From: UBA6168 sp041392505
Lineage (GTDB): Bacteria > Bacteroidota > Bacteroidia > Chitinophagales > Saprospiraceae
NCBI GenBank assembly: GCA_041392505.1
Contig: JAWKLX010000036.1
Location: 1-64,000 of the forward strand
Direction: 5' to 3'
DNA length: 64,000 nt
A program made the position numbers and the translations under genes. The notes under the pieces are model-generated. The model was not told where the DNA came from and did no database searches. It saw nothing but the letters and a program-made list of their open reading frames with translations. Positions 41,601 to 50,391 of this stretch are shown here, piece after piece. Numbering within the stretch: the stretch's first letter is position 1; the number at the start of each line of letters is the position of its first letter.

Positions 41601-41733
41601 TCCATTAAATCCTTTTGAGGAGAATTTTCCAGAAGTCATCAATATTAATAATTTAATGGAAAGTCAAGCAGGCTTAAATTTTATTGGAGTGAAAGTCGGG
41701 GATCTGAATAACAGTGCTGATCCAAAAGATTGA
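38671..41733 (+). CDS. Large secreted protein, HYR-like modules with C-terminal dockerin-like domain
   Basis: A 1020-residue exported protein with signal segment FFLQSLIFLGSIIVFTSPIFS. The first 800 residues are Cys-rich beta modules of the HYR-like kind seen in Saprospiraceae (CPEDINVQLEPGECNMAVVFD; GGTPPSITCPENISVLC; VVDTMSPIFSIPDTL; DECGKVTKCEDTFMVIDSIAPVAICKQN). Next is a carboxypeptidase-regulatory-like fold (GFIFTEEMIGINNVDLTID). The last 110 residues contain two dockerin-type Ca-binding helices: NGVTTFDAVKMTRHIL and NNSKSITTFDIVVLRKLIL, ending GVKVGDLNNSADPKD. No T9SS type A or B signal follows the dockerin. It may be held at the surface by a cohesin-like partner. Function is unknown. 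Confidence 0.78.
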   Translation: MNTDTYYSFRFFLQSLIFLGSIIVFTSPIFSNNHCWQLTCPEDINVQLEPGECNMAVVFDTAAWSSTEQLVDTIFFPPSGSFFGVGTIQVTLATTTVSGDLEVCTFNIVVQDFQPATLDCEQNLTIDLNGSCEREFLPSELLDLDSAGCINNYQAFRLSASGDVEPPIISASDIGQTFLAVVQHSTNNMQCLTQVTVSGGTPPSITCPENISVLCNSFLFPSITGFPDTTGCFENLNITYSDVTAATLCTDSIAFQTTRTWAATDPFGNLDVCQQIITGVRFNLDLVKFPSNYDGSELAPLSCQDGVSLQEIIEPVFTGEPTVNNSPADNNIGCDISSNYVDIVTNICGASFDIQRVWTVINLCTPSDIARDTQYIKVVDTMSPIFSIPDTLFASIDMRCYDSLFLPSIENVVECSSFDVEIRTPWDTLYTNGGWTPIELMLGEYIIVYKVTDACGHFSFGTSLLSIENENLVACPPSDTITCDYYFSTVAPAIGLNNFALLNELGVPEYHGNCEFTFSETDSVSINGCGVGTIFRMLKTDSINVGDCVQEIYVEHVSNFTAVFPKDTSICTDPTTVNLGAPVLIGVSCENMSTNFTDEIISGSVIDCYTLKRTWTITNACSYANVNTGDDTQFGDFRFTDGGDGIIEYVQLIEVNDTDGPTFNTDCGFPNLYIFPNDCEITVTVPTPDVTGCGDVQLSFSGDLGTQMGVNVKLNPGEYSMTFTAVDECGKVTKCEDTFMVIDSIAPVAICKQNVITELFPVDPPDVQVWAVDFNDGSFDNCGGNLNYHFLLDSLSLGAVFGCCDVGLHPLTLVVTDEYGNQSTCLTSVTVQANNVGCDDCNPSISGFIFTEEMIGINNVDLTIDPSSGNSIIIGTDTSGTFDLHVEPGLDYTIVPSKNNNHLNGVTTFDAVKMTRHILNVELLDSPYKMIAADINNSKSITTFDIVVLRKLILNIYTNYPNNTSWRFIPADYVFPNPLNPFEENFPEVININNLMESQAGLNFIGVKVGDLNNSADPKD

Positions 41734-41757
41734 TTTTTTTAAAATTCAATTTCATCA

Positions 41758-41803
41758 AAAAACAAAAAAGGGGGCAATTTTAATTGCCCCCTTTTTTGTT
41801 TTT
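41758..41803. terminator. Bidirectional terminator between convergent genes
   Basis: The 22-bp perfect arms (41758-41779 and 41782-41803; core aagggggcaatt / aattgccccctt) enclose a TT loop, with A- and T-runs. It ends next to the stop of the 41802-42323 gene. Confidence 0.9.
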
Positions 41804-42323
41804 AAAATATGGAGAAGGAATCAAAAAAGCGGTCAGCGAAAGTGTTTTCTTTTTTATTATCAAAAGTAATTACCTGTACAGCATAATATCGATTTTTCAC
41901 TAAATAAGCCTTTGTTTTAATAACGCCAGCGCCTTCCATATAATCGATCCTCCAAAATTTACCAGGATGGTTGTCTAAATTAATATCGGTCGAATATAAA
42001 ATTTCACCCTCGACACTTTCTGCGGCCGATTCCATGGTGCTCTGGAAAAACTCGCCAGCTAAATCAGTCGAGTCAGCAAAAATAATTTCCTCCGGGTAGT
42101 CACAATAACTAACCATGTACACATCATTGTTCGTTCTGTCAATATCATTTTGGTAAAATAAGGTGTGGTAAATTAATTGGCCGATTTCTGTTTCAACGGT
42201 GTCAATCTTTTCCTCAAAATTGCCTGGAGTGCTTATTTTAAAACGCCCATTCAAGTCGGTATAATCTATCCATTTATTTTGGGGAAATAAAACAGGAATT
42301 AAAACAAGAAGAAAAATTTGCAT
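41802..42323 (-). CDS. Small exported protein of unknown function
   Basis: A 173-residue protein with a short hydrophobic N terminus (MQIFLLVLIPVLFPQ) that probably acts as a signal peptide. The rest (WIDYTDLNGRFKISTPGNFEEKIDTVETEIGQLIYHTLFYQND ... FWRIDYMEGAGVIKTKAYLVKNRYYAVQVITFDNKKENTFADRFFDSFSIF) has the strand order and FxxSF-type end of the PsbP/DcrB-like fold, a loose resemblance only. No motif or active site is apparent. It lies between the dockerin-ended gene and the giant SprB-repeat adhesin, and may be part of that surface locus. The stop overlaps the arm of the shared terminator. Confidence 0.62.
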   Translation of the reverse strand: MQIFLLVLIPVLFPQNKWIDYTDLNGRFKISTPGNFEEKIDTVETEIGQLIYHTLFYQNDIDRTNNDVYMVSYCDYPEEIIFADSTDLAGEFFQSTMESAAESVEGEILYSTDINLDNHPGKFWRIDYMEGAGVIKTKAYLVKNRYYAVQVITFDNKKENTFADRFFDSFSIF

Positions 42324-42474
42324 GGATTTTTTTATTTAAAAGAAGGAGGAGAGAATTAATAAAATGGTTGTAAAACAATAAGCAAGTAAATGTCTTATTT
42401 CAAATGGAAGTCAAAAATTAGACTTCCATATACTTATGAAAAATGGCTTTAGAAATTATCTCAAAAAATGGCAC

Positions 42475-45400
42475 TTATAATTTCAAAACCTTGCTTGATA
42501 CTAAAAACTGACCCTCGTTTTTCAAGGCAACATAATAAATGCCACTTGGGTAGTTATTTAAATCAAGGCTTATATTTCCAGTTAAAGATTGCCCTACCTC
42601 TTTTTTGAAGATGATTTCTCCAATGGAGTTGTACAAGTTTAATTCAATTTCAAGAGGGTTCGCAAGGGAAAATTCAATACGGATATTGCTCCTTGTTGGG
42701 TTAGGTGCTAATAAATATTGGACTATTTGTTCATTGTTTATAACTGGAGTCAAACCCGGCACCCAAACGCCGCCATTAATACTACAAAAATTGGCATCCG
42801 TAATTGTAAATTCATACCAACCAGCAACTAAATTTTCTATGGTCGAAGTCGTGTCCCCGGTTTCCCATTCTACATAATACGGTGGTGTGCCGCCTGAAGC
42901 GACAACGGTTGCCGAACCGTTGCTGTCTCCATTTATATCTGGTGTACTGCTGGTGTCTACCGCTAACAAAGGTGGCTCTACTATTTCAAACAAAGTATCA
43001 TACACACATTTATCAGTGCTGTCATAGACCGTTAATTGGTAGGTACCAGCCCCTGCATTTAACAGGTCCTCATCATTACTGACTCCCCAATCATAAGTGT
43101 AGGGTGGCGTGCCACCAACTATTTCAACATTGATTGATCCATTCTCATCTTCATAACACGCAGGTGAGAGAATTTCATAAAAGTTGAGTCCCAAAGGCTG
43201 ATCGGGTCCTTCAATTATAAACGTATCACGGAAAGGGCAGTCGTTTCCATCCGTGACTAAAAGATCGTAAGTGCCAACAGGGATATTTGTTAAATCCTCT
43301 GTAGTCGCCAAATTGCTCCATGTAAAAAAGTAAGGCTTAGTCCCACCTGTTGGTGAAATATCAATACTTCCATTTTCATCACCAAAACAAACAACAGGAG
43401 AGATCACCTCCTCAATAATCCCCAATGGAAGATCAGGTTCTGTTATCGTGACACTGATCGTTTCAGGACATTGCTGGGAGTCTGTTATATGAGCGGTGTA
43501 CATACCTGCGGGCAGGCCGAATACAACAGCGGATTGGGACAAGGTATCACCAATGCTGTTTTGCCAAATTGTTTCATAAACTGGAAACCCACCGATGATG
43601 TTGATGTCGATGCTGCCATTTGCCTCGTCCTTGCAGTTAACTTGGCTCAAATCAGAAACTGTAGCCACAACTTCCGAACCCTCAATGATAAAATAGGAAG
43701 GAGAAACTGAAACACATCCATCACTATCAGTTAAAGTTACTTGATAAATCCCGGGTTCTAAATTGTTTAAAATTAGCGTTTGCGCACTGGTGTTGCCCGC
43801 AATGCCATGATCCCAAATGTATTGGTAAGGCGATTGCCCGCCTTCAATGAAGATGTTCAATTCCCCATCTGTAGCCCCCAGACAAATACTATCCCTGGAA
43901 TTCATTTGCTGTAAATACATGGGTTGAACAATCTCCGGTATTTTAATCGAAGAAACTTCTAACGTGCAACCTGCTTGATCGGTGATTGTAACGGTATAAT
44001 CACCAACTGGCACGTTGGCAAGGGTATTGGTAGAATTACCATGATTCCAGGAATAGCCAAATCCACCTACACCACCTGAGACGATCAGGGAAACACTGTC
44101 CAATGTATTGCAACCACTGATAAAACGTTTTTCTTCCACTTCCATCGGCAATGGCCAAATGACTTCATATTGTTGGTTGACTGCGCAGTCATTTTCATCT
44201 TTAACGGAGAGGGTGAAAATGCCCGACCCTAATCCAGAGATAATCGACGCCGTATCACCCGTAGACCAGTTGTAATGAAGCAGACCAGTACCGCCAGTCG
44301 CAACTACTTCGATACTTCCGGTTGAATCGCCGTAACAGGCAGGAACGTCGATGCCTTCCAACTCCAATTCAATGGGGTTTGGATTTTCCAATGTCAACAA
44401 ATTGGAGGCGATGGTGCAGCCGTTGGCATCCGTAACGGTAGCAGCATAATTGCCGTGCAACAAATTAGTTCGGACACATCCTAAGTCTGGTACATCGTCC
44501 CATGAACAAGTCAATGGGGCTGTTCCACCAGTTGCATTCAAATAAATTTGGCCATCGGCACTATTGAAGCAAGCAGGGTTATCAGTAACAATATTGAGGG
44601 AAAGCACTTGTTGGGTGGAAATGGAAAAAGTTGTGTCAATCTGACATCCAGTTAAATCGTCCGTAACAGTTACGGTGTACGTACCAGGAGGCTGGTTGAT
44701 GATCGTACAACCAGATTCGTCAGTACTCCAGTCGTAAGAAAAAGATTGGCCATTGATAGTGTCCAGACAGACTTCTATGGAGCCGGTGCTTTGACCTTCG
44801 CACGGTGGGTTTTTTATCACTGCAGTTACTGACATTAATTCAGGGCCAACCAACCGAATGGTATCGGAAGTCAGTGAGCAGTTATTACCGTCGGTGATCG
44901 TAAGCAAATAATTGCCTTCCGGCAAATCAATTAAATCTTCTTCTGTCTGATTATTATTCCATAAAAATGAATAGCCTGCGGTTCCACCAAAAGCAGTGAT
45001 TTCAATCGCCCCATCGGTCAAGCCCTTGCAAGTGGGGGCCTTTGTTTCATCAATAGACATTTCCAATAAAGGAGGTTGGCTTAATTCGAGGGGTTGGCTA
45101 AATAAGCAACCATTGGCATCCTCGATGCTGACCACATACGTACCGCCAGTCAAACTGTTGATCGTTGTGCCCATGGCACCATTATCCCAATCAACATCAA
45201 AAGGGGAGGTGCCGCCTTTAGGTTTGATGCTGATTTTTCCATCGTTAAATCCGAAACAGGTGGGTGGGAAAAGGGCGGTTGTATCAAAAAATATCTCATC
45301 GGGTTGCCTCAACAACAAGTTGGGTATTTCTTGTCGGCAGTCTTTGCTATCACTAATGGTAACAGGGTAGGTCCCCGCTTGCAGGTTATTAATTCCTTGG

Positions 45401-48117
45401 GTGGTTAGCCCATTTTCCCAATCAAATTGATAGGGTGGTGTGCCACCAAACGTATTCAAAAAAATAGAACCGTCATTTTCTCCAAAACATTTGGGTTGTG
45501 AAACGAATGGATTAACGGTTATTTTATCTGGTTGCTTTACCTCAAAAGCCAAGATGTTTTCACAGTCACCGTCCGTAATGGTCACTTCATACATGCCAGC
45601 GGAGAGGTGATCAATTGTATCATTGTCTGAGCCATTTTGCCATGAAATGACCGGGTTATTTCCATTGATATTCAAGGTGATACGGCCATCTCCTGCACCA
45701 TTACAACTAACATGTTTGACTTCGTAACTGGCCACAACTGCACCTGGTCCATCGACCGTCATCAGTGGGATTATGAATTCGCATTGTTGAGGGGAACTAT
45801 CGGTGATAGTAAAAGAATAAGCTCCTTGGCTTAGGTTGTCCAAAAACAAACTGTTGCCTGTTTCACTCATCCCATTTCCCCACCTAAAATGATAAGGGGG
45901 AGTACCATCCAATGGCGTTAAACTAATCGTACCATCACTGCCTTCGCAAGCAGTCACGTTGCCAACAATCCGCTGAACGGTAGTTATGTTACTTGTGGTC
46001 GTAACGGTCATGGTGTCCTTGTCAGAACAACCATTGGAGGATTCAATCTCTACGATATAAGTATTAGAACCGCCAAGCAAAGGGTTGCTTGAAATGTCGA
46101 TAGTCTTGGTCGTATCGCCGGTGTTCCAATTGTAGGTCAAATTGCCTGAAACATTTCCAGTATTTAAAGCAACAAGCGACTGCGTGGTATTTTTACAGAC
46201 CAAATTTTCTCCAACAATTTCCGCAACCGGGCTTTCTTTTAGTGTAAACGGAACAGCCACGATGTCGGTACAACCTCCAACTGGCGTGGAGGCAACATAG
46301 AAAGTTTGACCGGGCAAAGGCGTTACAATTGGACTGATGGTATCGCCGGGGCCAGGCGTTGGGGTATTATGGTAAGTGATGATTCCGTTAGCCCCATTAT
46401 TGTCTATGACATCCACCGTACTTAGGTCAAATGTTGCGCCTTCACAAATGATTGGGCTGTCAGTCGTATTGATATCCGGTTGGGGTAAAATGGTAATATT
46501 TACCTGAGATCTGGTCGTTGAAAAACAGATTGGATTTAAAAATTCTTGGGCGTAATAAGTTAGGGTAATTGGGCTGCTTCCAAAATTAGTGGGGAAATTA
46601 ACTGGCGTAAACTCATTGCCGATGAAAACTGTATCCATCGCCACGGGGTCACTGAACCAAATAATTTGTCCGCCATAAATGGAAGTTGCTTTAAACGGGG
46701 TTGAAGCACCACTGCAAATAGTTGTGTCTCTCACGATTGGCGAAGCAAAAAAGTCCTCATCAGCCATGCCGTTGCAATTTTGGTCTACTCCATCGCAGGG
46801 GAACTCATTCATGCCGGGATTCATGAAATAATTGTCATCATCGCAATCAGTATTGTTCAATACGAAACCAGGTAGGTTATTATCCATTTCACAAGAGGCG
46901 AAAAAGATGTCCTGGCCTCCGTATCCATCCTCATCAAAGTCTTGGTAATAAACAAATTGTCCGGGGCCCAGGTCTTCTGTGCCATAAAAGTGAATGTTGT
47001 CGAGTGCGATGTCGCCCTTGCTGCCACTGCCACCCAAAGCCCTGAACCGGAATTGGGCAGTTTTTCCATTCAGGAGGTCAAGGTCCACAAATTTTGTTTT
47101 CCATTTAGCGCCCAAATCGCCTTCTAATAATTCCAATAATTTCCACTCAGGGCTACCCATTTCCTTGTACTCCAAGAGTAACGCATTTACGTGCACGCCA
47201 TTCAATAAATAATCGAATGACATATCACAAGAATCGGTACCTGCTTTGACAAATAGACAATTGGACACTAAAACACCCTCTTTGCCGCCACGGCAAAAAG
47301 CGCTACTAGACTCGATATAAATGTATTTCCCTCCTCCGGGGTTGTCATCATCGGGGCCAGTTCCAACATCCGTGATATTGTTTTTGTCGCTGATGATCCA
47401 ATCGAAATCATCGATCAGGGAGTTTGTCCAGACACCAGAAATGGGGCAGGGTACACCACACTGAGCCACGCAATTTATTTGGGCGTTAAAATCTTCTTTT
47501 AGCGAAATAGTTGGAGGAGAACAGGTTGTCGAAAAACTCACTGGGCATGAGTTGATGGAAAAACCAGTAGAGCATTTGTCCCTGATGTATAATTGGTAGG
47601 AGGTGGACGGGTCTAAATTGTGCAGCCGCAAAGGAGGGCAACTATCTAAAACGACACTGGAAATATTTGGTGCTCCGGCTTGGGAGCCACTGCCCGGTAA
47701 AAAACCAATCGGCCCAAATTCCAAATACGTACTGTCACAATTGCTACCGGGCATCCAATCTAATAATACGGTAGTTGAATCTACCGAAACCACCTCAACT
47801 TCCGTTGGGTTTAGACATGCCATAGCTTCAAACACCAGTTCCACATACTCCAATGTACCTTCGTGTTCTTTGCCATCATCACAGATTTGGATAATCCAAA
47901 AATCGTTTGGATTGGTGCCATCATGAATGGGCATGAAGCTTTGCTCAGGCAAAAATTTTCCTATAAATGGTGCGTGTCCCTCCGTAATAGAAGGTGTATT
48001 ACAAGCATCGGGACTATTGCCCGAAATAAAGACAGCCGCTTGGCTGCAATCATTGGGATTGCCATAAAAGTCTTGTCCACTGCCATTATCTGTTGACAAT
48101 TCCAACACCAACGTCAT
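42475..48117 (-). CDS. Giant SprB-repeat adhesin with T9SS type A sorting domain (main part, frameshifted at 5' end)
   Basis: The main part of a surface protein whose start lies in another frame at 48086-48409. In order it shows the rest of a proprotein convertase P-domain, a fibronectin III-like segment (EVEVVSVDSTTVLLDWMPGS), a MAM/jelly-roll-like domain with Cys pairs (about 47510-46950), a MopE-type metal-binding motif (NTDCDDDNYFMNPGMNEFPC), PKD-like beta modules, and about 14 SprB repeats of roughly 80 residues (C-x-G-x-x-D-G-x-I ... GGTPPYxFxWxNG ... AGTYxVTITD). The last 80 residues (LLAPNPTRSNIRIEF ... YPSGIYYVALKNEGQF) are a type A sorting signal. SprB repeats are known from gliding adhesins. 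The nominal ATG at 48117 is not the real start. Confidence 0.87.
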   Translation of the reverse strand: MTLVLELSTDNGSGQDFYGNPNDCSQAAVFISGNSPDACNTPSITEGHAPFIGKFLPEQSFMPIHDGTNPNDFWIIQICDDGKEHEGTLEYVELVFEAMACLNPTEVEVVSVDSTTVLLDWMPGSNCDSTYLEFGPIGFLPGSGSQAGAPNISSVVLDSCPPLRLHNLDPSTSYQLYIRDKCSTGFSINSCPVSFSTTCSPPTISLKEDFNAQINCVAQCGVPCPISGVWTNSLIDDFDWIISDKNNITDVGTGPDDDNPGGGKYIYIESSSAFCRGGKEGVLVSNCLFVKAGTDSCDMSFDYLLNGVHVNALLLEYKEMGSPEWKLLELLEGDLGAKWKTKFVDLDLLNGKTAQFRFRALGGSGSKGDIALDNIHFYGTEDLGPGQFVYYQDFDEDGYGGQDIFFASCEMDNNLPGFVLNNTDCDDDNYFMNPGMNEFPCDGVDQNCNGMADEDFFASPIVRDTTICSGASTPFKATSIYGGQIIWFSDPVAMDTVFIGNEFTPVNFPTNFGSSPITLTYYAQEFLNPICFSTTRSQVNITILPQPDINTTDSPIICEGATFDLSTVDVIDNNGANGIITYHNTPTPGPGDTISPIVTPLPGQTFYVASTPVGGCTDIVAVPFTLKESPVAEIVGENLVCKNTTQSLVALNTGNVSGNLTYNWNTGDTTKTIDISSNPLLGGSNTYIVEIESSNGCSDKDTMTVTTTSNITTVQRIVGNVTACEGSDGTISLTPLDGTPPYHFRWGNGMSETGNSLFLDNLSQGAYSFTITDSSPQQCEFIIPLMTVDGPGAVVASYEVKHVSCNGAGDGRITLNINGNNPVISWQNGSDNDTIDHLSAGMYEVTITDGDCENILAFEVKQPDKITVNPFVSQPKCFGENDGSIFLNTFGGTPPYQFDWENGLTTQGINNLQAGTYPVTISDSKDCRQEIPNLLLRQPDEIFFDTTALFPPTCFGFNDGKISIKPKGGTSPFDVDWDNGAMGTTINSLTGGTYVVSIEDANGCLFSQPLELSQPPLLEMSIDETKAPTCKGLTDGAIEITAFGGTAGYSFLWNNNQTEEDLIDLPEGNYLLTITDGNNCSLTSDTIRLVGPELMSVTAVIKNPPCEGQSTGSIEVCLDTINGQSFSYDWSTDESGCTIINQPPGTYTVTVTDDLTGCQIDTTFSISTQQVLSLNIVTDNPACFNSADGQIYLNATGGTAPLTCSWDDVPDLGCVRTNLLHGNYAATVTDANGCTIASNLLTLENPNPIELELEGIDVPACYGDSTGSIEVVATGGTGLLHYNWSTGDTASIISGLGSGIFTLSVKDENDCAVNQQYEVIWPLPMEVEEKRFISGCNTLDSVSLIVSGGVGGFGYSWNHGNSTNTLANVPVGDYTVTITDQAGCTLEVSSIKIPEIVQPMYLQQMNSRDSICLGATDGELNIFIEGGQSPYQYIWDHGIAGNTSAQTLILNNLEPGIYQVTLTDSDGCVSVSPSYFIIEGSEVVATVSDLSQVNCKDEANGSIDINIIGGFPVYETIWQNSIGDTLSQSAVVFGLPAGMYTAHITDSQQCPETISVTITEPDLPLGIIEEVISPVVCFGDENGSIDISPTGGTKPYFFTWSNLATTEDLTNIPVGTYDLLVTDGNDCPFRDTFIIEGPDQPLGLNFYEILSPACYEDENGSINVEIVGGTPPYTYDWGVSNDEDLLNAGAGTYQLTVYDSTDKCVYDTLFEIVEPPLLAVDTSSTPDINGDSNGSATVVASGGTPPYYVEWETGDTTSTIENLVAGWYEFTITDANFCSINGGVWVPGLTPVINNEQIVQYLLAPNPTRSNIRIEFSLANPLEIELNLYNSIGEIIFKKEVGQSLTGNISLDLNNYPSGIYYVALKNEGQFLVSSKVLKL

Positions 48118-48409
48118 TTGGTGAGATTAGCTTGATGTCCAAATCGGCATCCCATTCATGGGCAATTATCAATCTAACCTCTTTGAGGTACATATCCTGG
48201 CCAAGTGCATTGCTGGGAGCATTGGTAACATTAATTTGGAAAAAATGGGAAGCATCGCAGCTGAAATCCTTAATGGGTAAGCCAAGGTTGCAGCCGGATG
48301 GGTTATTTAAAACTGGAGGCAGGGTTGTTTCCGATTTGAGAAGGGAAGGGTAAAAGCCGCTCAGCAAACATGTCCAAAGGTATATGATCCGAATCGTAGA
48401 ATGAGGCAT
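48086..48409 (-). pseudogene. N-terminal fragment of the giant adhesin, separated by a frameshift
   Basis: This 107-residue frame has a signal-like N terminus (TIRIIYLWTCLLSGFYPSLLKS) and the first half of a P-domain (SCDASHFFQINVTNAPSNALGQDMYLKEVRLIIAHEWDADLDIKLISPN). It then runs out of frame into DVGVGIVNR and a stop at 48086-48088. The other frame continues exactly where the P-domain should (TLVLELSTDNGSGQDFYG), so SPN joins TLVLEL across one surplus or two missing bases near 48112-48120. Together with 42475-48117 it would encode one protein of about 1980 residues. Error, mutation and phase switching cannot be told apart here. Confidence 0.82.
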
Positions 48410-48896
48410 ATTGGTTGTTCCTGATAAAGTGTTTTTAGAATGAATTTCAGGTGTTTAAAAGGTGTACTGCAGGTGTGGGAGGGCTTTCGTTCAACATGGA
48501 TCATAATTGTGCGCAATCAAATAAAGGGCAAAAATAATTAATTTTCGTTCTCCTTTGCAAGTCTGCCTATCCTATTTCAGGAAAGATTTAATTAATGTCC
48601 GTAAATAGTTGAATTAGAGAGAGGTGGATTAAATAGCTGTGCAATGAGTATTTATTTGATGGGTTAATAACAAAGTTGAATGACTTGCTTTTGTTAGGAA
48701 AACAATTTCGTGAAACCGATTGTCGGCTATCAATTTGCTTTATTTAATAATTTATTGTTTTTTTTAATAAATACAGCTGCTGAAAGGCTTTTTGGCAAAC
48801 CATTTGAAATTTTCGGAATAAAATTAAAAAATCAGAGAGCCAGGCCTTTATTTTGCATAAATTTGCCGGAGGAACAAAAGGATCAATGATACTTCC
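48410..48896. other. 487-base divergent intergenic region
   Basis: It lies between the adhesin (minus) and the haloperoxidase-like gene (plus). A block beginning at 48658 (gatgggttaataac) repeats the sequence at 9018 with three mismatches in 25 bases. Apart from the -7 box at 48858 no other element was recognised. Confidence 0.4.
48858..48865 (+). promoter_or_regulatory. Candidate -7 box for the haloperoxidase-like gene
   Basis: TAAATTTG followed by CCGG fits TANNTTTG, 32 bases before the ATG at 48897. No -33 TTTG was found at a standard distance. Confidence 0.3.
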
Positions 48897-50267
48897 ATGA
48901 ACACTTTTCATAAAAATCAATTCCCACTTATTCTGCTATTGGTATTAACCATTGCGTCCATCTTTGGCTGTAAGGGTGATGATGATACCTCCCCAACAGA
49001 AGTTGAACTCGTTAAGGATGAGGCAGCCACCGTTCCATTGGCTTGGATGAGCCTTTTCCAAGAAATTGATCGATATACACAAGATTTCAGACCCATACCA
49101 TCGGCCAGAGCCTTGGCCTACATCAATTTAGCAGCCTATGAGTCAGTGATGGTTGGCATGCCGGAATTCAAATCGTTGCAAAGCCTTTATCCAGGGCTTT
49201 CGATGCCAACTACCACCAACCTGACTTATCATTATCCAACGGTGGTTAATACCGTTTATGCAAGCTTGTTCAAGCGGTTGCTGCCAGGGGAATTGATTTT
49301 GGCAGCGCAACAATCCAACCTTCAATTCGAGATACTTGCATTGGAGGATTCATTTAATCAAGAGTTTAGAACAAAAGTTGGATCAGAGATTTTTAACCGC
49401 TCCAAAGAACATGGGGAAGCGGTAGCTAACGCCGTTTGGGGGTGGTCAAAAACCGACCCTTTTGGACACGAAGCCTATAAAAACCCCCGACCAGATGGTT
49501 ATTCCCCCCCGACTGGCCCTGGCTTGTGGGCTCCGACTAAGCCTGATTTTTCTAAAGCGCTTTTTCCTTATTGGGGCAACGGAAGGACCTTTGCCATAAC
49601 TAACTCTGAGAAACTGGCGAGAGACCCGCTGGTTTTTAGTGAAGACCCCGGTTCCCAATTTTATGTTCAAGCTTTGGAAACGAAAAATGCGGTGGATAAC
49701 CTTGATTTTACCAACCAATGGAAAGCGGAATTCTGGAGCGATGATTTTCTTGGTGAAACATTCAGTGTGCCGACAAGGTGGATTTCCATTGCCAGTCAGG
49801 TTATTGAAAAAGATCATTGCCACCTTGAAACAGCCTTATATGCCTATGCCAAGCTCTCGATTGCCATGAATGATGCTTTTGTGGCTGCTTGGCATTCTAA
49901 ATATACTTTCAGTGTAGAGCGGCCCGTGACTTATATCAATCGAGTTTTAGATGCTGATTGGGCCCCGCACCGTGACTTTTCGCCTTCGTTCCCAGCTTAC
50001 CCTTCTGGCCATGCAACAGTTGGTGCAGCCGCTGCGGAAGTTCTTTCCCACATCTTTGGTTACAGCTATGCTATGACAGACAATAGCCACGAAGACAGAA
50101 CTGAATTTTTGGGCATGCCCCGTAGTTTTGATACATTTTATCAAATGGCTGAGGAAAATGCTGATTCACGTATCTTCTTGGGAGTCCACTTTAGGATGGA
50201 TTCGGAAGAGGGGCTGAATCTTGGATACAAGGTAGGAAGGAAGGTAAACCAGATGCCTTTCAAATAA
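48897..50267 (+). CDS. Vanadium-dependent haloperoxidase/PAP2-superfamily lipoprotein
   Basis: A 456-residue lipoprotein (signal LILLLVLTIASIFGCKGDDD with lipobox Cys). The active-site pattern shared by vanadium haloperoxidases and PAP2 phosphatases is complete: KYTFSVERP (K-x6-RP), PAYPSGHATVGAAA (PSGH) and SRIFLGVHFRMD (SR-x5-H-x3-D). The long helical N-terminal half (AWMSLFQEIDRYTQDFRP, ALAYINLAAYESVM) is that of the haloperoxidase-like subgroup of Bacteroidota rather than of a small lipid phosphatase. It could oxidise halides with hydrogen peroxide or act as a phosphatase; the sequence alone does not decide. It is anchored on the outside of a membrane and has no co-transcribed neighbour. 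Confidence 0.87.
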   Translation: MNTFHKNQFPLILLLVLTIASIFGCKGDDDTSPTEVELVKDEAATVPLAWMSLFQEIDRYTQDFRPIPSARALAYINLAAYESVMVGMPEFKSLQSLYPGLSMPTTTNLTYHYPTVVNTVYASLFKRLLPGELILAAQQSNLQFEILALEDSFNQEFRTKVGSEIFNRSKEHGEAVANAVWGWSKTDPFGHEAYKNPRPDGYSPPTGPGLWAPTKPDFSKALFPYWGNGRTFAITNSEKLARDPLVFSEDPGSQFYVQALETKNAVDNLDFTNQWKAEFWSDDFLGETFSVPTRWISIASQVIEKDHCHLETALYAYAKLSIAMNDAFVAAWHSKYTFSVERPVTYINRVLDADWAPHRDFSPSFPAYPSGHATVGAAAAEVLSHIFGYSYAMTDNSHEDRTEFLGMPRSFDTFYQMAEENADSRIFLGVHFRMDSEEGLNLGYKVGRKVNQMPFK

Positions 50268-50391
50268 ATTTCTCACTCAAGTTTCCTTTCTTTCTAATTG
50301 AAAATCCGTCCATTCATAGTTCGCATAGAATTTGCAAGTTAGATTTGACCCATCCATTTTTCGGATGAGTGAAAATGGTAGATTCTAAATT

